Positions 52,933-62,000 of a DNA stretch of 64,000 nt are shown here, piece after piece. The notes under the pieces were generated by a model. That model ran no database searches. It worked only from the letters and a program-made list of their open reading frames with translations, and was not told the DNA's origin. The translations under genes were made by a program, and so were the position numbers. The stretch's first letter is position 1, and the number at the start of each line of letters is the position of its first letter. Source of the stretch: an uncultured Bacteroidales bacterium (GTDB taxonomy: Bacteria > Bacteroidota > Bacteroidia > Bacteroidales > F082). Location of the stretch: contig ONKA01000017.1 of NCBI GenBank assembly GCA_900318265.1, forward strand, positions 1 to 64,000, written 5' to 3'.

Positions 52933-53532
52933 ATGATAACATCAAAAAAAGAAGACAAAGTGGTAAAGGCCTTATTGAATGAAGGTCTTGCTAAATTAAG
53001 CAGCGATGGATGCAGCGACGGCGAAGGACCCGATTTTGACCGCGTTTTTTATGTATGGGTCGGTATCGGCATGAAGCAATTAACCTTGTGTTATGATTGG
53101 GAAAAAGATGATTGTTATTTTTGCACAAGAGGTCATAGACAAGAGCTGCGTAACGCAATGCCTAAAAGGTTGACGAGTTGGGGTGAATACAACGTGAAGT
53201 CTTTCATCTATAACCAGCGTCCATACTTTGATCAAGTCATTGCTGCAACCAAAACCTTGAACCGGAAACAACTGTTCATATTAGCAGGGGACAATTTCGA
53301 AGTTTTATGTTCTCAACCTTCATTTGAGGCCAAGGAGTTTTCTGGACTCATCAATCTTATCGTAGAGGATGCGGATTCGTGGAATCTGTATTTTTTCGAC
53401 AAGGAAAAACGGTTATATGTTTGTGGGGCTTTTCCTAAAGTAGAGCAATACCTGATTTCAAAAGGGTATGCCTACGAGAAAGACGAAGACGATCTAATAA
53501 CCATCCTTGAAGGCGAACAGTTTTGGTTTTAA
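52933..53532 (+). CDS. Hypothetical cytoplasmic protein
   Basis: 199 residues, no signal peptide, family not recognised. TAATTTTG at 52878-52885 is an ordinary -7 element, so it is separate from the GGTTGA-type units. The text shows acidic, mixed alpha/beta character (LINLIVEDADSWNLYFFDKE). Confidence 0.65.
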   Translation: MITSKKEDKVVKALLNEGLAKLSSDGCSDGEGPDFDRVFYVWVGIGMKQLTLCYDWEKDDCYFCTRGHRQELRNAMPKRLTSWGEYNVKSFIYNQRPYFDQVIAATKTLNRKQLFILAGDNFEVLCSQPSFEAKEFSGLINLIVEDADSWNLYFFDKEKRLYVCGAFPKVEQYLISKGYAYEKDEDDLITILEGEQFWF

Positions 53533-53601
53533 AAAGAAAACTATATGCTGGAAAAATGCCGTTGTGTGTTTTACTATGAGCTGGCTTTTTTTGTCGCCTG
53601 T

Positions 53602-53630
53602 GGTTGAAAACGGGCTATTATTGTTCTATA
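53602..53630 (+). promoter_or_regulatory. GGTTGA-type promoter motif, copy 4
   Basis: GGTTGAAAAC, then TTCTATA with the constant 14 bp between TTGAAA and TTCTATA. It lies in the 339-bp gap 53533-53871 before sigma gene 2, upstream of the -24/-12-type element, so this gene may have two promoters. Confidence 0.6.
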
Positions 53631-53727
53631 TTCCTATAAGAGGATAGCAAAAGCAAGGATGATAATAGGGTCGTAATAAGAAAAGACATTGCTTTTATTT
53701 TTAAATTTTCTTTTTGGTTTGAATTAG

Positions 53728-53744
53728 TTTGGCACAGTTTTTGA
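53728..53744 (+). promoter_or_regulatory. Sigma-54-type -24/-12 element before sigma gene 2
   Basis: TTTGGCAC-N5-TTGA; GG and G are 12 bp apart. The best match of the three to TGGCAC-N5-TTGC. Further along the leader is a perfect inverted repeat TCGACA-CCC-TGTCGA (53795-53809). Confidence 0.6.
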
Positions 53745-53871
53745 AAAAACCAAACAAGTGGTAAAAAACTACATAAAGATTATGAAATAGACTTTCGACA
53801 CCCTGTCGATTGGTTTTTCGTTCCTCGTTTGTCTTGTTTAATTAACTGAGTATTAACCAAAAAATTAGTTT

Positions 53872-54468
53872 ATGGAACTTCTTTCCGTCAATTCCAGGCG
53901 CGCAGCAGTGTGCAACAACCAAATCGACCTCAAAGAATACGAACACCTTATTAAAAAGGTAGCAAGACGCTTAGCCACAACGCACCCCTATGTGGACGAA
54001 CGCGATTTGTACTCAACGGGATACCTTGCACTTGGCGAAGCCAGAATGCAATACAACCCTGAACGTAATGTCAAGTTCAGCACTTTTGCTTCCAAATACC
54101 TGAGAGGTAAAATGCTAGACGAAATCAAGCTGTTGACGCAGACGGTTAGAATCCTTCAACTTTATGCAGACAAAGTGTGCATAACAAGCTATGAGTATTC
54201 CGATTACGAACCCTATTCTATGGAGGCTTACTATGACGAGGAGGAACAAGAGTGGCTCAAGGAAGCCAAGGCCAGGGCAAAGAAGGCGCTTGGTTTGCTC
54301 TCTTCCGAGGAGCGATTGGTTTTTGATTGTCGTATGGGTAAAGTGCCAATGACCTATGCCACAATTGGTGGCATACTCAATTGCAGCGCTCAAAATGCAC
54401 AACAAGAGTACAAGCGTGGTATCAAGAAAATGCGCCGCTTCGTTGAAAGCGGCGCTATGGCCGCGTAG
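53872..54468 (+). CDS. Short sigma-70-family sigma factor (factor 2)
   Basis: 198 residues. Region 2: YEHLIKKVARRLATTHPYVD, ERDLYSTGYLALGEARMQYN, VKFSTFASKYLRGKML. Region 4: LSSEERLVFDCRMGKVPMTY and ATIGGILNCSAQNAQQEYKR. Like factor 1 it lacks region 1.1. The two factors differ clearly in sequence, so they are not a recent duplication. It sits between a GGTTGA-type motif, a -24/-12-type element and the sigma-54-like gene downstream. Confidence 0.83.
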   Translation: MELLSVNSRRAAVCNNQIDLKEYEHLIKKVARRLATTHPYVDERDLYSTGYLALGEARMQYNPERNVKFSTFASKYLRGKMLDEIKLLTQTVRILQLYADKVCITSYEYSDYEPYSMEAYYDEEEQEWLKEAKARAKKALGLLSSEERLVFDCRMGKVPMTYATIGGILNCSAQNAQQEYKRGIKKMRRFVESGAMAA

Positions 54469-54507
54469 AAATACATACTATTTATTTCTCCGTTTTTACT
54501 ACTAATT

Positions 54508-54524
54508 TTTGGCATAGTCTTTGA
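54508..54524 (+). promoter_or_regulatory. Sigma-54-type -24/-12 element before the sigma-54-like gene
   Basis: TTTTGGCAT-N5-TTGA, with GG and G 12 bp apart. Ends 34 bp before the start codon, suggesting the protein drives its own gene. Confidence 0.6.
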
Positions 54525-54558
54525 TAACATATAAAACCATTATTAAAATAGTATAATT

Positions 54559-55467
54559 ATGAAAAAAGAAATCTTCACCTTGTCGATTGCCGACACCAAT
54601 GAAAACAATGCTTCGCTGAAACTTGATAGCACTTTTGGCGACAAATCTGTAACCTTTACCGTTCGTGACAAAGACGGAAAATCTTGTGCCACAACGCTGG
54701 CTCCTCTCGACCTTCATAAGGTCGTAGATTTCCTAAATGGGCGACTGAATGCTGTGGAAGAAAGCCCGTCAAACTATGGTCCTTCGTACACCCCCACGGG
54801 CCTTGGACTCTGTGTTTTTGACTACCAAGGCAAGTTGCTCGACACTTATTATAACCACAAAAGCCTTGCGCAAGGCATCGAAGGCTACAGCTATGAGCAG
54901 TTGGCTGAGGCTTTTGGTGAAGACAAGGCCATTTATGTGCTGTTCACCCTTTACGATGGCAGTGTTGGTCGTGAGACGCTAGTTAGGGTAATGCAAGCCT
55001 GCGTTCAGCTGCAAGGTCGCTTCATTGTTACTGGTGAACCCACCTACTGTAGTCCAATGACACTTGACGACGTGGCCCAAAAAGCGGGTCTTGACTTCAC
55101 TACTGTATCGCGTTGTGCACGTGAAAATTCCAAAGAAAAGAAAGAGAATTCTGAAATAGCAGTAGGTGTCCGAATTTATGGTCCTCGCAAGACTTTCACC
55201 CTCGACAACAAGGTGAGCACGCTCGACCATCCATCGCTCTTCGACGAAGGCATCACCCGCGATGGCTTCCCCGTGTCGCGTCTCGAGGTTTTGGAACGCA
55301 TTCAGTCTATGATTAACAAAGAGAACAAGCACAAGCCTTTAGGTGACCAGGATATTACTGACGAGCTTAAAGCCTTGGGCTATGATATTGAGCGCAGGAC
55401 GGTGGCGAAGTATCGTGGAGAACTGTTGGGGTTGCCTAATTCCAACCAAAGGAGACAAAACAATTAA
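54559..55467 (+). CDS. Sigma-54-like protein: RpoN DNA-binding domain, no region I
   Basis: 302 residues against about 480 for RpoN. From about residue 140 it aligns with RpoN: RETLVRVMQACVQLQGRF, PMTLDDVAQKAGLDFTTVSR (HTH), YGPRKTFTL, and near the end NKHKPLGDQDITDEL and the RpoN box ERRTVAKYRGELLGLP, followed by SNQRR. The first 130 residues are unrelated to RpoN: the Gln-rich activator-contact region I and most of the core-binding part are not seen. It could be a divergent sigma factor that needs no AAA activator, or a DNA-binding competitor of RpoN. Its own promoter and those of both sigma-70-like genes have -24/-12-type sequences. Confidence 0.8.
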   Translation: MKKEIFTLSIADTNENNASLKLDSTFGDKSVTFTVRDKDGKSCATTLAPLDLHKVVDFLNGRLNAVEESPSNYGPSYTPTGLGLCVFDYQGKLLDTYYNHKSLAQGIEGYSYEQLAEAFGEDKAIYVLFTLYDGSVGRETLVRVMQACVQLQGRFIVTGEPTYCSPMTLDDVAQKAGLDFTTVSRCARENSKEKKENSEIAVGVRIYGPRKTFTLDNKVSTLDHPSLFDEGITRDGFPVSRLEVLERIQSMINKENKHKPLGDQDITDELKALGYDIERRTVAKYRGELLGLPNSNQRRQNN

Positions 55468-55612
55468 ACTATATATCCTTGCACCCTTTCTGAAAACGAC
55501 TTGTATTAAGGATACAATGTATTAGTAGATCATCAAACCGATTTAGGTTTTTATAGTAGTTTTAATAGTTATTTCTTATTTTTGCAATTTCCAAATAATA
55601 CAAATAAAAAAT

Positions 55613-58600
55613 ATGGCTGGTATAAGCGAATACTTTATTACAAACACCAAAGACAGCGACCTCGCTAAGGTTATAAAAGGCATTTTGCCTTCTAAAACTA
55701 AGAGTTTGGATATCCTTGTGGGATATTTCTATTTCTCTGGCATCAAGGAAATCTATCAAAGCGTCATCGACAAGCCAATGCGAATCCTTGTCGGATTAGA
55801 ATTGGAACAGGAATTGTTGAAGGAAACAGCGGAATTTGACTTTTTTGTCAAGAAACTCGCCACGCAAAAGTCATCGACTGAAGCTATTCGGTCTGATTTT
55901 AACAAGTCTATGGTTGCTTTGTTCAATAAGTCAAAGTATTTCGAAGACGATACACAATTTGAAGCGTTCAAGGTATATTACGAGAAAATCAAGAATGGCT
56001 CATTGGAAATCAGAAAAACCAAGGACCCAAGTCACGCAAAGATGTATATCTTTTCCTATTATGATGAGTTATGTGAAAATGGTCTGACCCCTGGAACAGT
56101 TATAACAGGCTCTAGCAATTTGACATATAGCGGACTAAGAGACAACAACGAAATCAATGTCAGATTTCATGCCAAGCCCGAATATGACAATGCTATGGAA
56201 ATCTTTAATGCGCTTTGGGATGATGCTTATGTGTTGGTTGACAAAGATCATATAAAGGATTTTGAAGATGGCGTTATTAAGCATGTTTGGTTTGAAAAGC
56301 TCCCCACGCCGTATTTGCTTTTCTTGCGTGTCTTGAATGAGTATTTCTCTATTGACGATTCAAAACGAATCCATACCCCTAACGAGATTACGAAGGGTGA
56401 ATTCTTTGATTTGAAGTATCAAACCGATGCCATCCGCCTTGGACTTGATGCCATCGAAAAGCATAATGGTGTAATTATTGCTGACGTGGTGGGTTTGGGC
56501 AAGAGTATCATTGGCTCTACCATAGCCAATAACCTTGATTTGAGGACTATCATTATTGCGCCCCCACACTTGAAAGCTCAATGGGAAGAATATGTACAGG
56601 ATTTTGGTTTGCGACACACAGCTGTTTTTAGCAATGGATTGATTGAAAATGCAATAGACTATTATCACCAAAAAACAATTAATTCCAGAAACAATGAACC
56701 TTGGCTTATCGTTTTAGACGAAGCGCACAATTATCGCAACGACACCACGAAGGATTATGCCATGCTTCACGAATTGTGCCAAGGCAACAAAGTGATGCTA
56801 CTGACCGCCACCCCCTTCAACAACGCCCCTTCCGATATTTATGCTTTAATAAAACTCTTCCAAATTCCAACAAAATCCACACTGAGTACCGTAAATAACC
56901 TTGGCGAGGAGTTTAGGGAACTTATCGCCCGTTATCGCAAGCTCAAGGATTCATATCGCACAAAAGATGGTGTTGTAATGCAAATAGCCGTTGACCCAGC
57001 CGTAGCATCTCCTGACGAGTTTGCCATTTATGAGTCAGAGATACAAGCTATTGCAAAACGCATCCGCATGATTATTGAACCTGTGGTGGTACGTCGTTCA
57101 AGAATTGACTTGAAAAAAATCGAAGACTATGCTGAGGATTTGAAGCACCAAGGTATTGAGTTTCCAAAAGTTAATGACCCACAACTGCTTGAGTATGATT
57201 TGGGCGAGTTGACAGAGCTGTATATCAACACCTTACATGCCATTTCACCAAAATCAAGCGACAACAAACCTAGTGCCACTGCTGAAATAGTTGAAGCTTC
57301 AAACGAGGCATTCGACGACCAATACGACGATGTCGAAGAAACGCCTCCATCATTAGAGGAGAACAAGGAAAATATTGGTTTCAAGGCCACTCGCTACCAA
57401 CCTATCCTATACATTAAGCCTGGCATGGAGAAAGGAAAGACTTATGCGGAAATTGTCAAAAAACTGGTTGAAGATGCCGGGTTTGACTATGAGCTTTTCA
57501 TTGGTACCCAAACCAACTTGGCAAAATTCATGCGCACCTTGTTGGTCCGTCGTTTCGAAAGTTCCCAATATGCTTTCAAGAAGTCTGTCGAAAGTATGCT
57601 TGACAATTGTTTGAACATTATGAACTGGATTAAAGAGCGAAAGGCTGTTCCGGTTTTCAAAAAAGGTTCTTTACCCGATATCAAGGTGCTTTATAGGTCA
57701 AGCAATGATACATTTGCCGAAGACATTATTGCTAACTTACAGGACAAGGGGTTGTTTGAGATTCCGACCAAATACTTGAAAGATGAGTTCATGACCGATT
57801 TGAAGCATGACATTCAATTGCTCGAAAAAGTGATGAAAGATTGGAGCAAAGTGACAAGCGACCCCAAGCTCGAAGGTTTCGTTCATATCCTAAAAGAAAA
57901 ACTAAAGAGCGAGCCGAATCGAAAAATTGTGGTTTTTAGTCAGTTTGCTGATACGGTCGATTATCTCGACAAACATTTGAAGGCGGCAGGACTACCAGTG
58001 TTCTCCTATACCTCTGGTAGCGCCTCAAAAACGAGCAAAGAGACTATCAAGAGGAATTTTGACGCCGGTTTCAGGAAAGACCAACAAGTTGACGACTACA
58101 GTATTCTGTTAGCTACCGATGCCATCTCCGAGGGTTATAACCTGCATAGGGCTGGTGCAGTCATCAACTACGATATCCCTTACAATCCTACACGAGTTAT
58201 CCAGCGTGTGGGCCGTATCAATCGAGTCAACTTAAAGGTGTTTGACGAACTCTTTATCTTCAACTATTTTCCGACTGCAATTGGCGAGTCTGACACTTCG
58301 GTAAAGCGTATTTCCACATTTAAAATGGCTATGATCCATGCCATTATGGGCGAGGACACCAAAATCTTGACCGAAGACGAAAATCCACATAGCTATTTTG
58401 TGGAGCAATACAATAGGGCAATAGCCAAGGATGAACAAGAATCATGGGATACGCCTTATCGTGACCTGCTCAATAAATTGCGTGATTTGCCTGTCATGGA
58501 CGACGCCATGAATGTGCCATTAAGATGTAAAATACGTCGTTTGACCTCAAAGCCTCGTGAAGGTGTCTTGGTGTTTGCCAGAAAAGGCAATGACTTGATT

Positions 58601-59056
58601 TTCAAGTTTACCAAGAAAGGTGGGACCCCGCAAGACCTCATCCCAGAAGAAGCCTTGCAATTGCTTGAAGCTAAAGTTGAAGAAATGCCACATCAAGTCA
58701 GCGAGCATTTCGGACCCGTCTTTAAGGATTTGCGAGATGCCCTGTTCACCACCGACAATGGTGCCGACACCAATAACCGTGCGAAACGGAAAGCCCTTGA
58801 GAAACTTCATGTCATGATGCAACGAAGTGCTTGCGACCTTGACTATCTTAAGGATTTGACGACCGCAATCGAATATGACGCCATTTCAACCTATGTGCTA
58901 AGACAAATCGGGAAACTGAAGACCAACCAGTATGCAACCCTGCCTGATTTCGTCAGCAAAGAATATGTCAGTGCCGTACTAAGGACTTACGACGGCATCG
59001 CGCAAGGCGCCGAAACCCTTATTTTTGCCGAAGAAATTGAAAGTAATAAAGCCTAA
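55613..59056 (+). CDS. PLD-nuclease/SNF2-like helicase of a restriction system
   Basis: 1147 residues. The N-terminal part holds one phospholipase D-type HKD motif (SHAKMYIF ... GSSNLTYSGLRDNNE, about 138-190), which can act as a nuclease as a dimer. Helicase motifs follow: I DVVGLGKSIIGS (about 290), II VLDEAHNY, III LLTATPFNN, and VI QRVGRINRVN. ATG 55613 lies behind TATTTTTG (55577-55584). The methylase gene follows after 11 bp. Together they resemble a split Type ISP-like or DISARM-related restriction-modification system; I cannot assign the exact type. Confidence 0.85.
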   Translation: MAGISEYFITNTKDSDLAKVIKGILPSKTKSLDILVGYFYFSGIKEIYQSVIDKPMRILVGLELEQELLKETAEFDFFVKKLATQKSSTEAIRSDFNKSMVALFNKSKYFEDDTQFEAFKVYYEKIKNGSLEIRKTKDPSHAKMYIFSYYDELCENGLTPGTVITGSSNLTYSGLRDNNEINVRFHAKPEYDNAMEIFNALWDDAYVLVDKDHIKDFEDGVIKHVWFEKLPTPYLLFLRVLNEYFSIDDSKRIHTPNEITKGEFFDLKYQTDAIRLGLDAIEKHNGVIIADVVGLGKSIIGSTIANNLDLRTIIIAPPHLKAQWEEYVQDFGLRHTAVFSNGLIENAIDYYHQKTINSRNNEPWLIVLDEAHNYRNDTTKDYAMLHELCQGNKVMLLTATPFNNAPSDIYALIKLFQIPTKSTLSTVNNLGEEFRELIARYRKLKDSYRTKDGVVMQIAVDPAVASPDEFAIYESEIQAIAKRIRMIIEPVVVRRSRIDLKKIEDYAEDLKHQGIEFPKVNDPQLLEYDLGELTELYINTLHAISPKSSDNKPSATAEIVEASNEAFDDQYDDVEETPPSLEENKENIGFKATRYQPILYIKPGMEKGKTYAEIVKKLVEDAGFDYELFIGTQTNLAKFMRTLLVRRFESSQYAFKKSVESMLDNCLNIMNWIKERKAVPVFKKGSLPDIKVLYRSSNDTFAEDIIANLQDKGLFEIPTKYLKDEFMTDLKHDIQLLEKVMKDWSKVTSDPKLEGFVHILKEKLKSEPNRKIVVFSQFADTVDYLDKHLKAAGLPVFSYTSGSASKTSKETIKRNFDAGFRKDQQVDDYSILLATDAISEGYNLHRAGAVINYDIPYNPTRVIQRVGRINRVNLKVFDELFIFNYFPTAIGESDTSVKRISTFKMAMIHAIMGEDTKILTEDENPHSYFVEQYNRAIAKDEQESWDTPYRDLLNKLRDLPVMDDAMNVPLRCKIRRLTSKPREGVLVFARKGNDLIFKFTKKGGTPQDLIPEEALQLLEAKVEEMPHQVSEHFGPVFKDLRDALFTTDNGADTNNRAKRKALEKLHVMMQRSACDLDYLKDLTTAIEYDAISTYVLRQIGKLKTNQYATLPDFVSKEYVSAVLRTYDGIAQGAETLIFAEEIESNKA

Positions 59057-59067
59057 ACCCTACAAAC

Positions 59068-62000
59068 ATGTCCAACTTTGATTTAAAGCAACGCTATAAC
59101 CGGAATGAGTTTGACAATTTCATCAGGACTTTCCTTCCCGATGATTATACAAGAAAGGAAACTCGAGTCACCCCTATTGGGTTTCAACCTCAATATGCGA
59201 CAGACATCACCTTGATCGGAGTGTGTAAGAGTCTCAACCTTGATGTATATGAGATACATCACTCTTCCGTGGCCGATGCCCGTGTGGGGATTGCCAACGA
59301 CACCTTCAAGTTGTTGCAACACAATTCACTTAACAACAACGCATTAGTGGCCTTTATTCCCAAAGAAGGCGATGGACAATGGCGTTTCTCGTTGCTTCAG
59401 ATAGAGTTAGATGCGGTTGAACAGTCCTCGCGTATCAAGCGCAGCTATAGCAATCCACGTCGCTATTCTTATGTTTTGGGACCCGATGCCCATGTGCGTA
59501 CTCCTGAGAAATATTTAATTGATACTGGTAAGATACGCGAACGCCGTGATGGTAACAAGACCCTTTCGCCTTTTGAGGATTTGCAAAGCCGCTTCTCAGT
59601 GGAGGTGCTGTCGAAGGAGTTCTACGATAACTTGTTTAATTGGTATCTCTGGGCCACACAACATCCTTCAGTCTCGTTTCCCGACAAGGAGGATGCCGAT
59701 GCGGGTAAGGATAAGAGCGTGAAAGTCATCCGTCTGATTACTCGAATGCTTTTTGTGTGGTTCATCAAACAGAAGGGATTGGTGCCGAGTTCCTTGTTCG
59801 ATGTCAACGAGATGAAAAATGTGTTGAAAAATCTTGAACCTGAATCGAGCACCAGTTCCACCTACTATAATGCCATCCTCCAAAACTTGTTTTTTGCCAC
59901 ATTGAACCGCCCTGTCGTGGAAGTGGATGAAGATGGGGTAGAAAAAGTGAGGAAGTTTGCAAAGAATCAAAATGGCGAAGATACCAAAAACTTATATCGT
60001 TATGAGGATTTGTTTTCCATTGGCAAGGAAGAGATTGTTAAGTTGTTTGCCCCCATTCCTTTTCTTAATTCAAGTCTTTTTGATTGTCTTGACAAATCAA
60101 AAAAATTGAATAATGTCGAAAAATGCTTTAAGTATGATGGCTTTAGCCGTAATCCACGGAAGCAAGCCCATGTACCCAACGAACTGTTTTTTGGTAAGGA
60201 ACAATTCGTCCCACTGAAGGTTGGAGGTGATGTTAAAGAACAGCATGTGCATGTGCAAGGTTTGATTAGGCTGTTCGAGCAATACAACTTCACCATCGAG
60301 GAGAACAGTCCCCGCGAAGTGGAAGTTTCACTTGACCCCGAACTGTTGGGGCGCGTGTTTGAGAATCTGTTGGCCGCCTATAACCCCGAAACGGGCGAAT
60401 CCGTGCGTAAATCCACAGGTTCGTTCTACACCCCACGCGAAATTGTGAACTATATGGTGAATGAAAGTTTGGTGGCATACCTAAAGGACAAAACCCAGGT
60501 ATCTGAAACCGACTTGCGTCTCTTGCTTAGCTACGATGACGACGTGCCTTCGCTCTCGAACGACCAAAAACAACAATTGGAGAACGCTATAAAAGATTGT
60601 AAAGTGCTTGATCCCGCCTGCGGTTCAGGTGCCTTCCCAATGGGTATGTTGCAGCAATTGGTTCATATGTGGGAAAGGGTTTTCCCCGCCACATCGACAG
60701 GATACACATCGAGAAAAGAAGCTATGTACAAGCGCAAGTTGTATTTGATTGAGCATTGCATCTTTGGCGTCGACATTCAACCTATTGCCATGCTTATTAG
60801 CAAGTTGAGGTTCTTCATCTCGTTGATTTGTGAGCAATCCAAGGCCGACTTCGACCTGAAGAAGCGAAAGGAGAACTATGGCATCAATACCCTGCCTGCG
60901 CTTGAAACCAAGTTCGTGGCTGCCAATACATTGATCCCTGCCGCCGTGCGCGACTTCGACGATGATTGGTCGCAAGACGACAATCTGGTCAAGCTGAAAA
61001 ATGAGTTGCTCGAAATCCGACACAACAACTTTATCTCGCAATCTTATAGCAGGAATCAAAGGCTAATAAAAAAGAGCCAAGAAAAGTGCCTGGAGATTTG
61101 TGACTACATCATGGAGAACAGCTACAAGCCTAACCAGCAACGCATCGATATGCTTGAGGCCCAAATCGCTAAGCTTGAGGCTGAAAAACTGGAATATGCT
61201 GGCGAACGCTGGATAGAGGAGGCAGTTGTTGGCGATTTGTTTGGCGATGCGCCAAAAGAGACAAAGCGTTATGATGCTAATCTGAAAAAGCGCAAAGAGT
61301 TTGACAAGGCCATAGAAACATGCCGACAAGACATTGAGAATGAACAACAGAAATCTAAACCACAGGGGTTTGAAAAAGCAGTAAATGAACTGACCGCATG
61401 GGATCCCTACGACCAAAACACTTCTTCACCCTTTTTCGATGCTGAATGGATGTTTGGCATTACGGATGGTTTTGATGTTGTGATTGGCAATCCGCCATAT
61501 ATTTCGACAAAAGGGGTAAAAGAGGAGGATAAAAAAGCCTATGAAAAAGAATTCGGGTTTTCTGATGATACCTACAACTTGTTTACATTCAAAGGTTTGT
61601 CGCTTTCAAAAAGTGGAGGCTCTTTGACTTATATCATTCCTAAGACTTTTTGGACTACACAGACCAAACGCAACATGCGTAATTTGCTTCTATCAAAGAA
61701 AATTAGGTACATCTACGACACAGCAAATCCATTTGAGTCGGTTATGGTTGATACCTGTATTTTGCAAGTTGTTAATGCCCCGTATAATCCAAATCATTTA
61801 ATCCGCTTCCGTGATGGTAGTAAAGATTTGCATTCTCCGATCGTTTTTGAGCCAGTAAAGCAATCTATGTATATCAATACACAGAACGCGGTGATTTTTA
61901 AGCCGACAGAGCTAAACTTGAAAATTTGGAATCTTTATGGCGAAAAAGTAAAAGCTTTATATGATCAATGGTGGGATAAGATTAAGACCTCTAAGGATAT

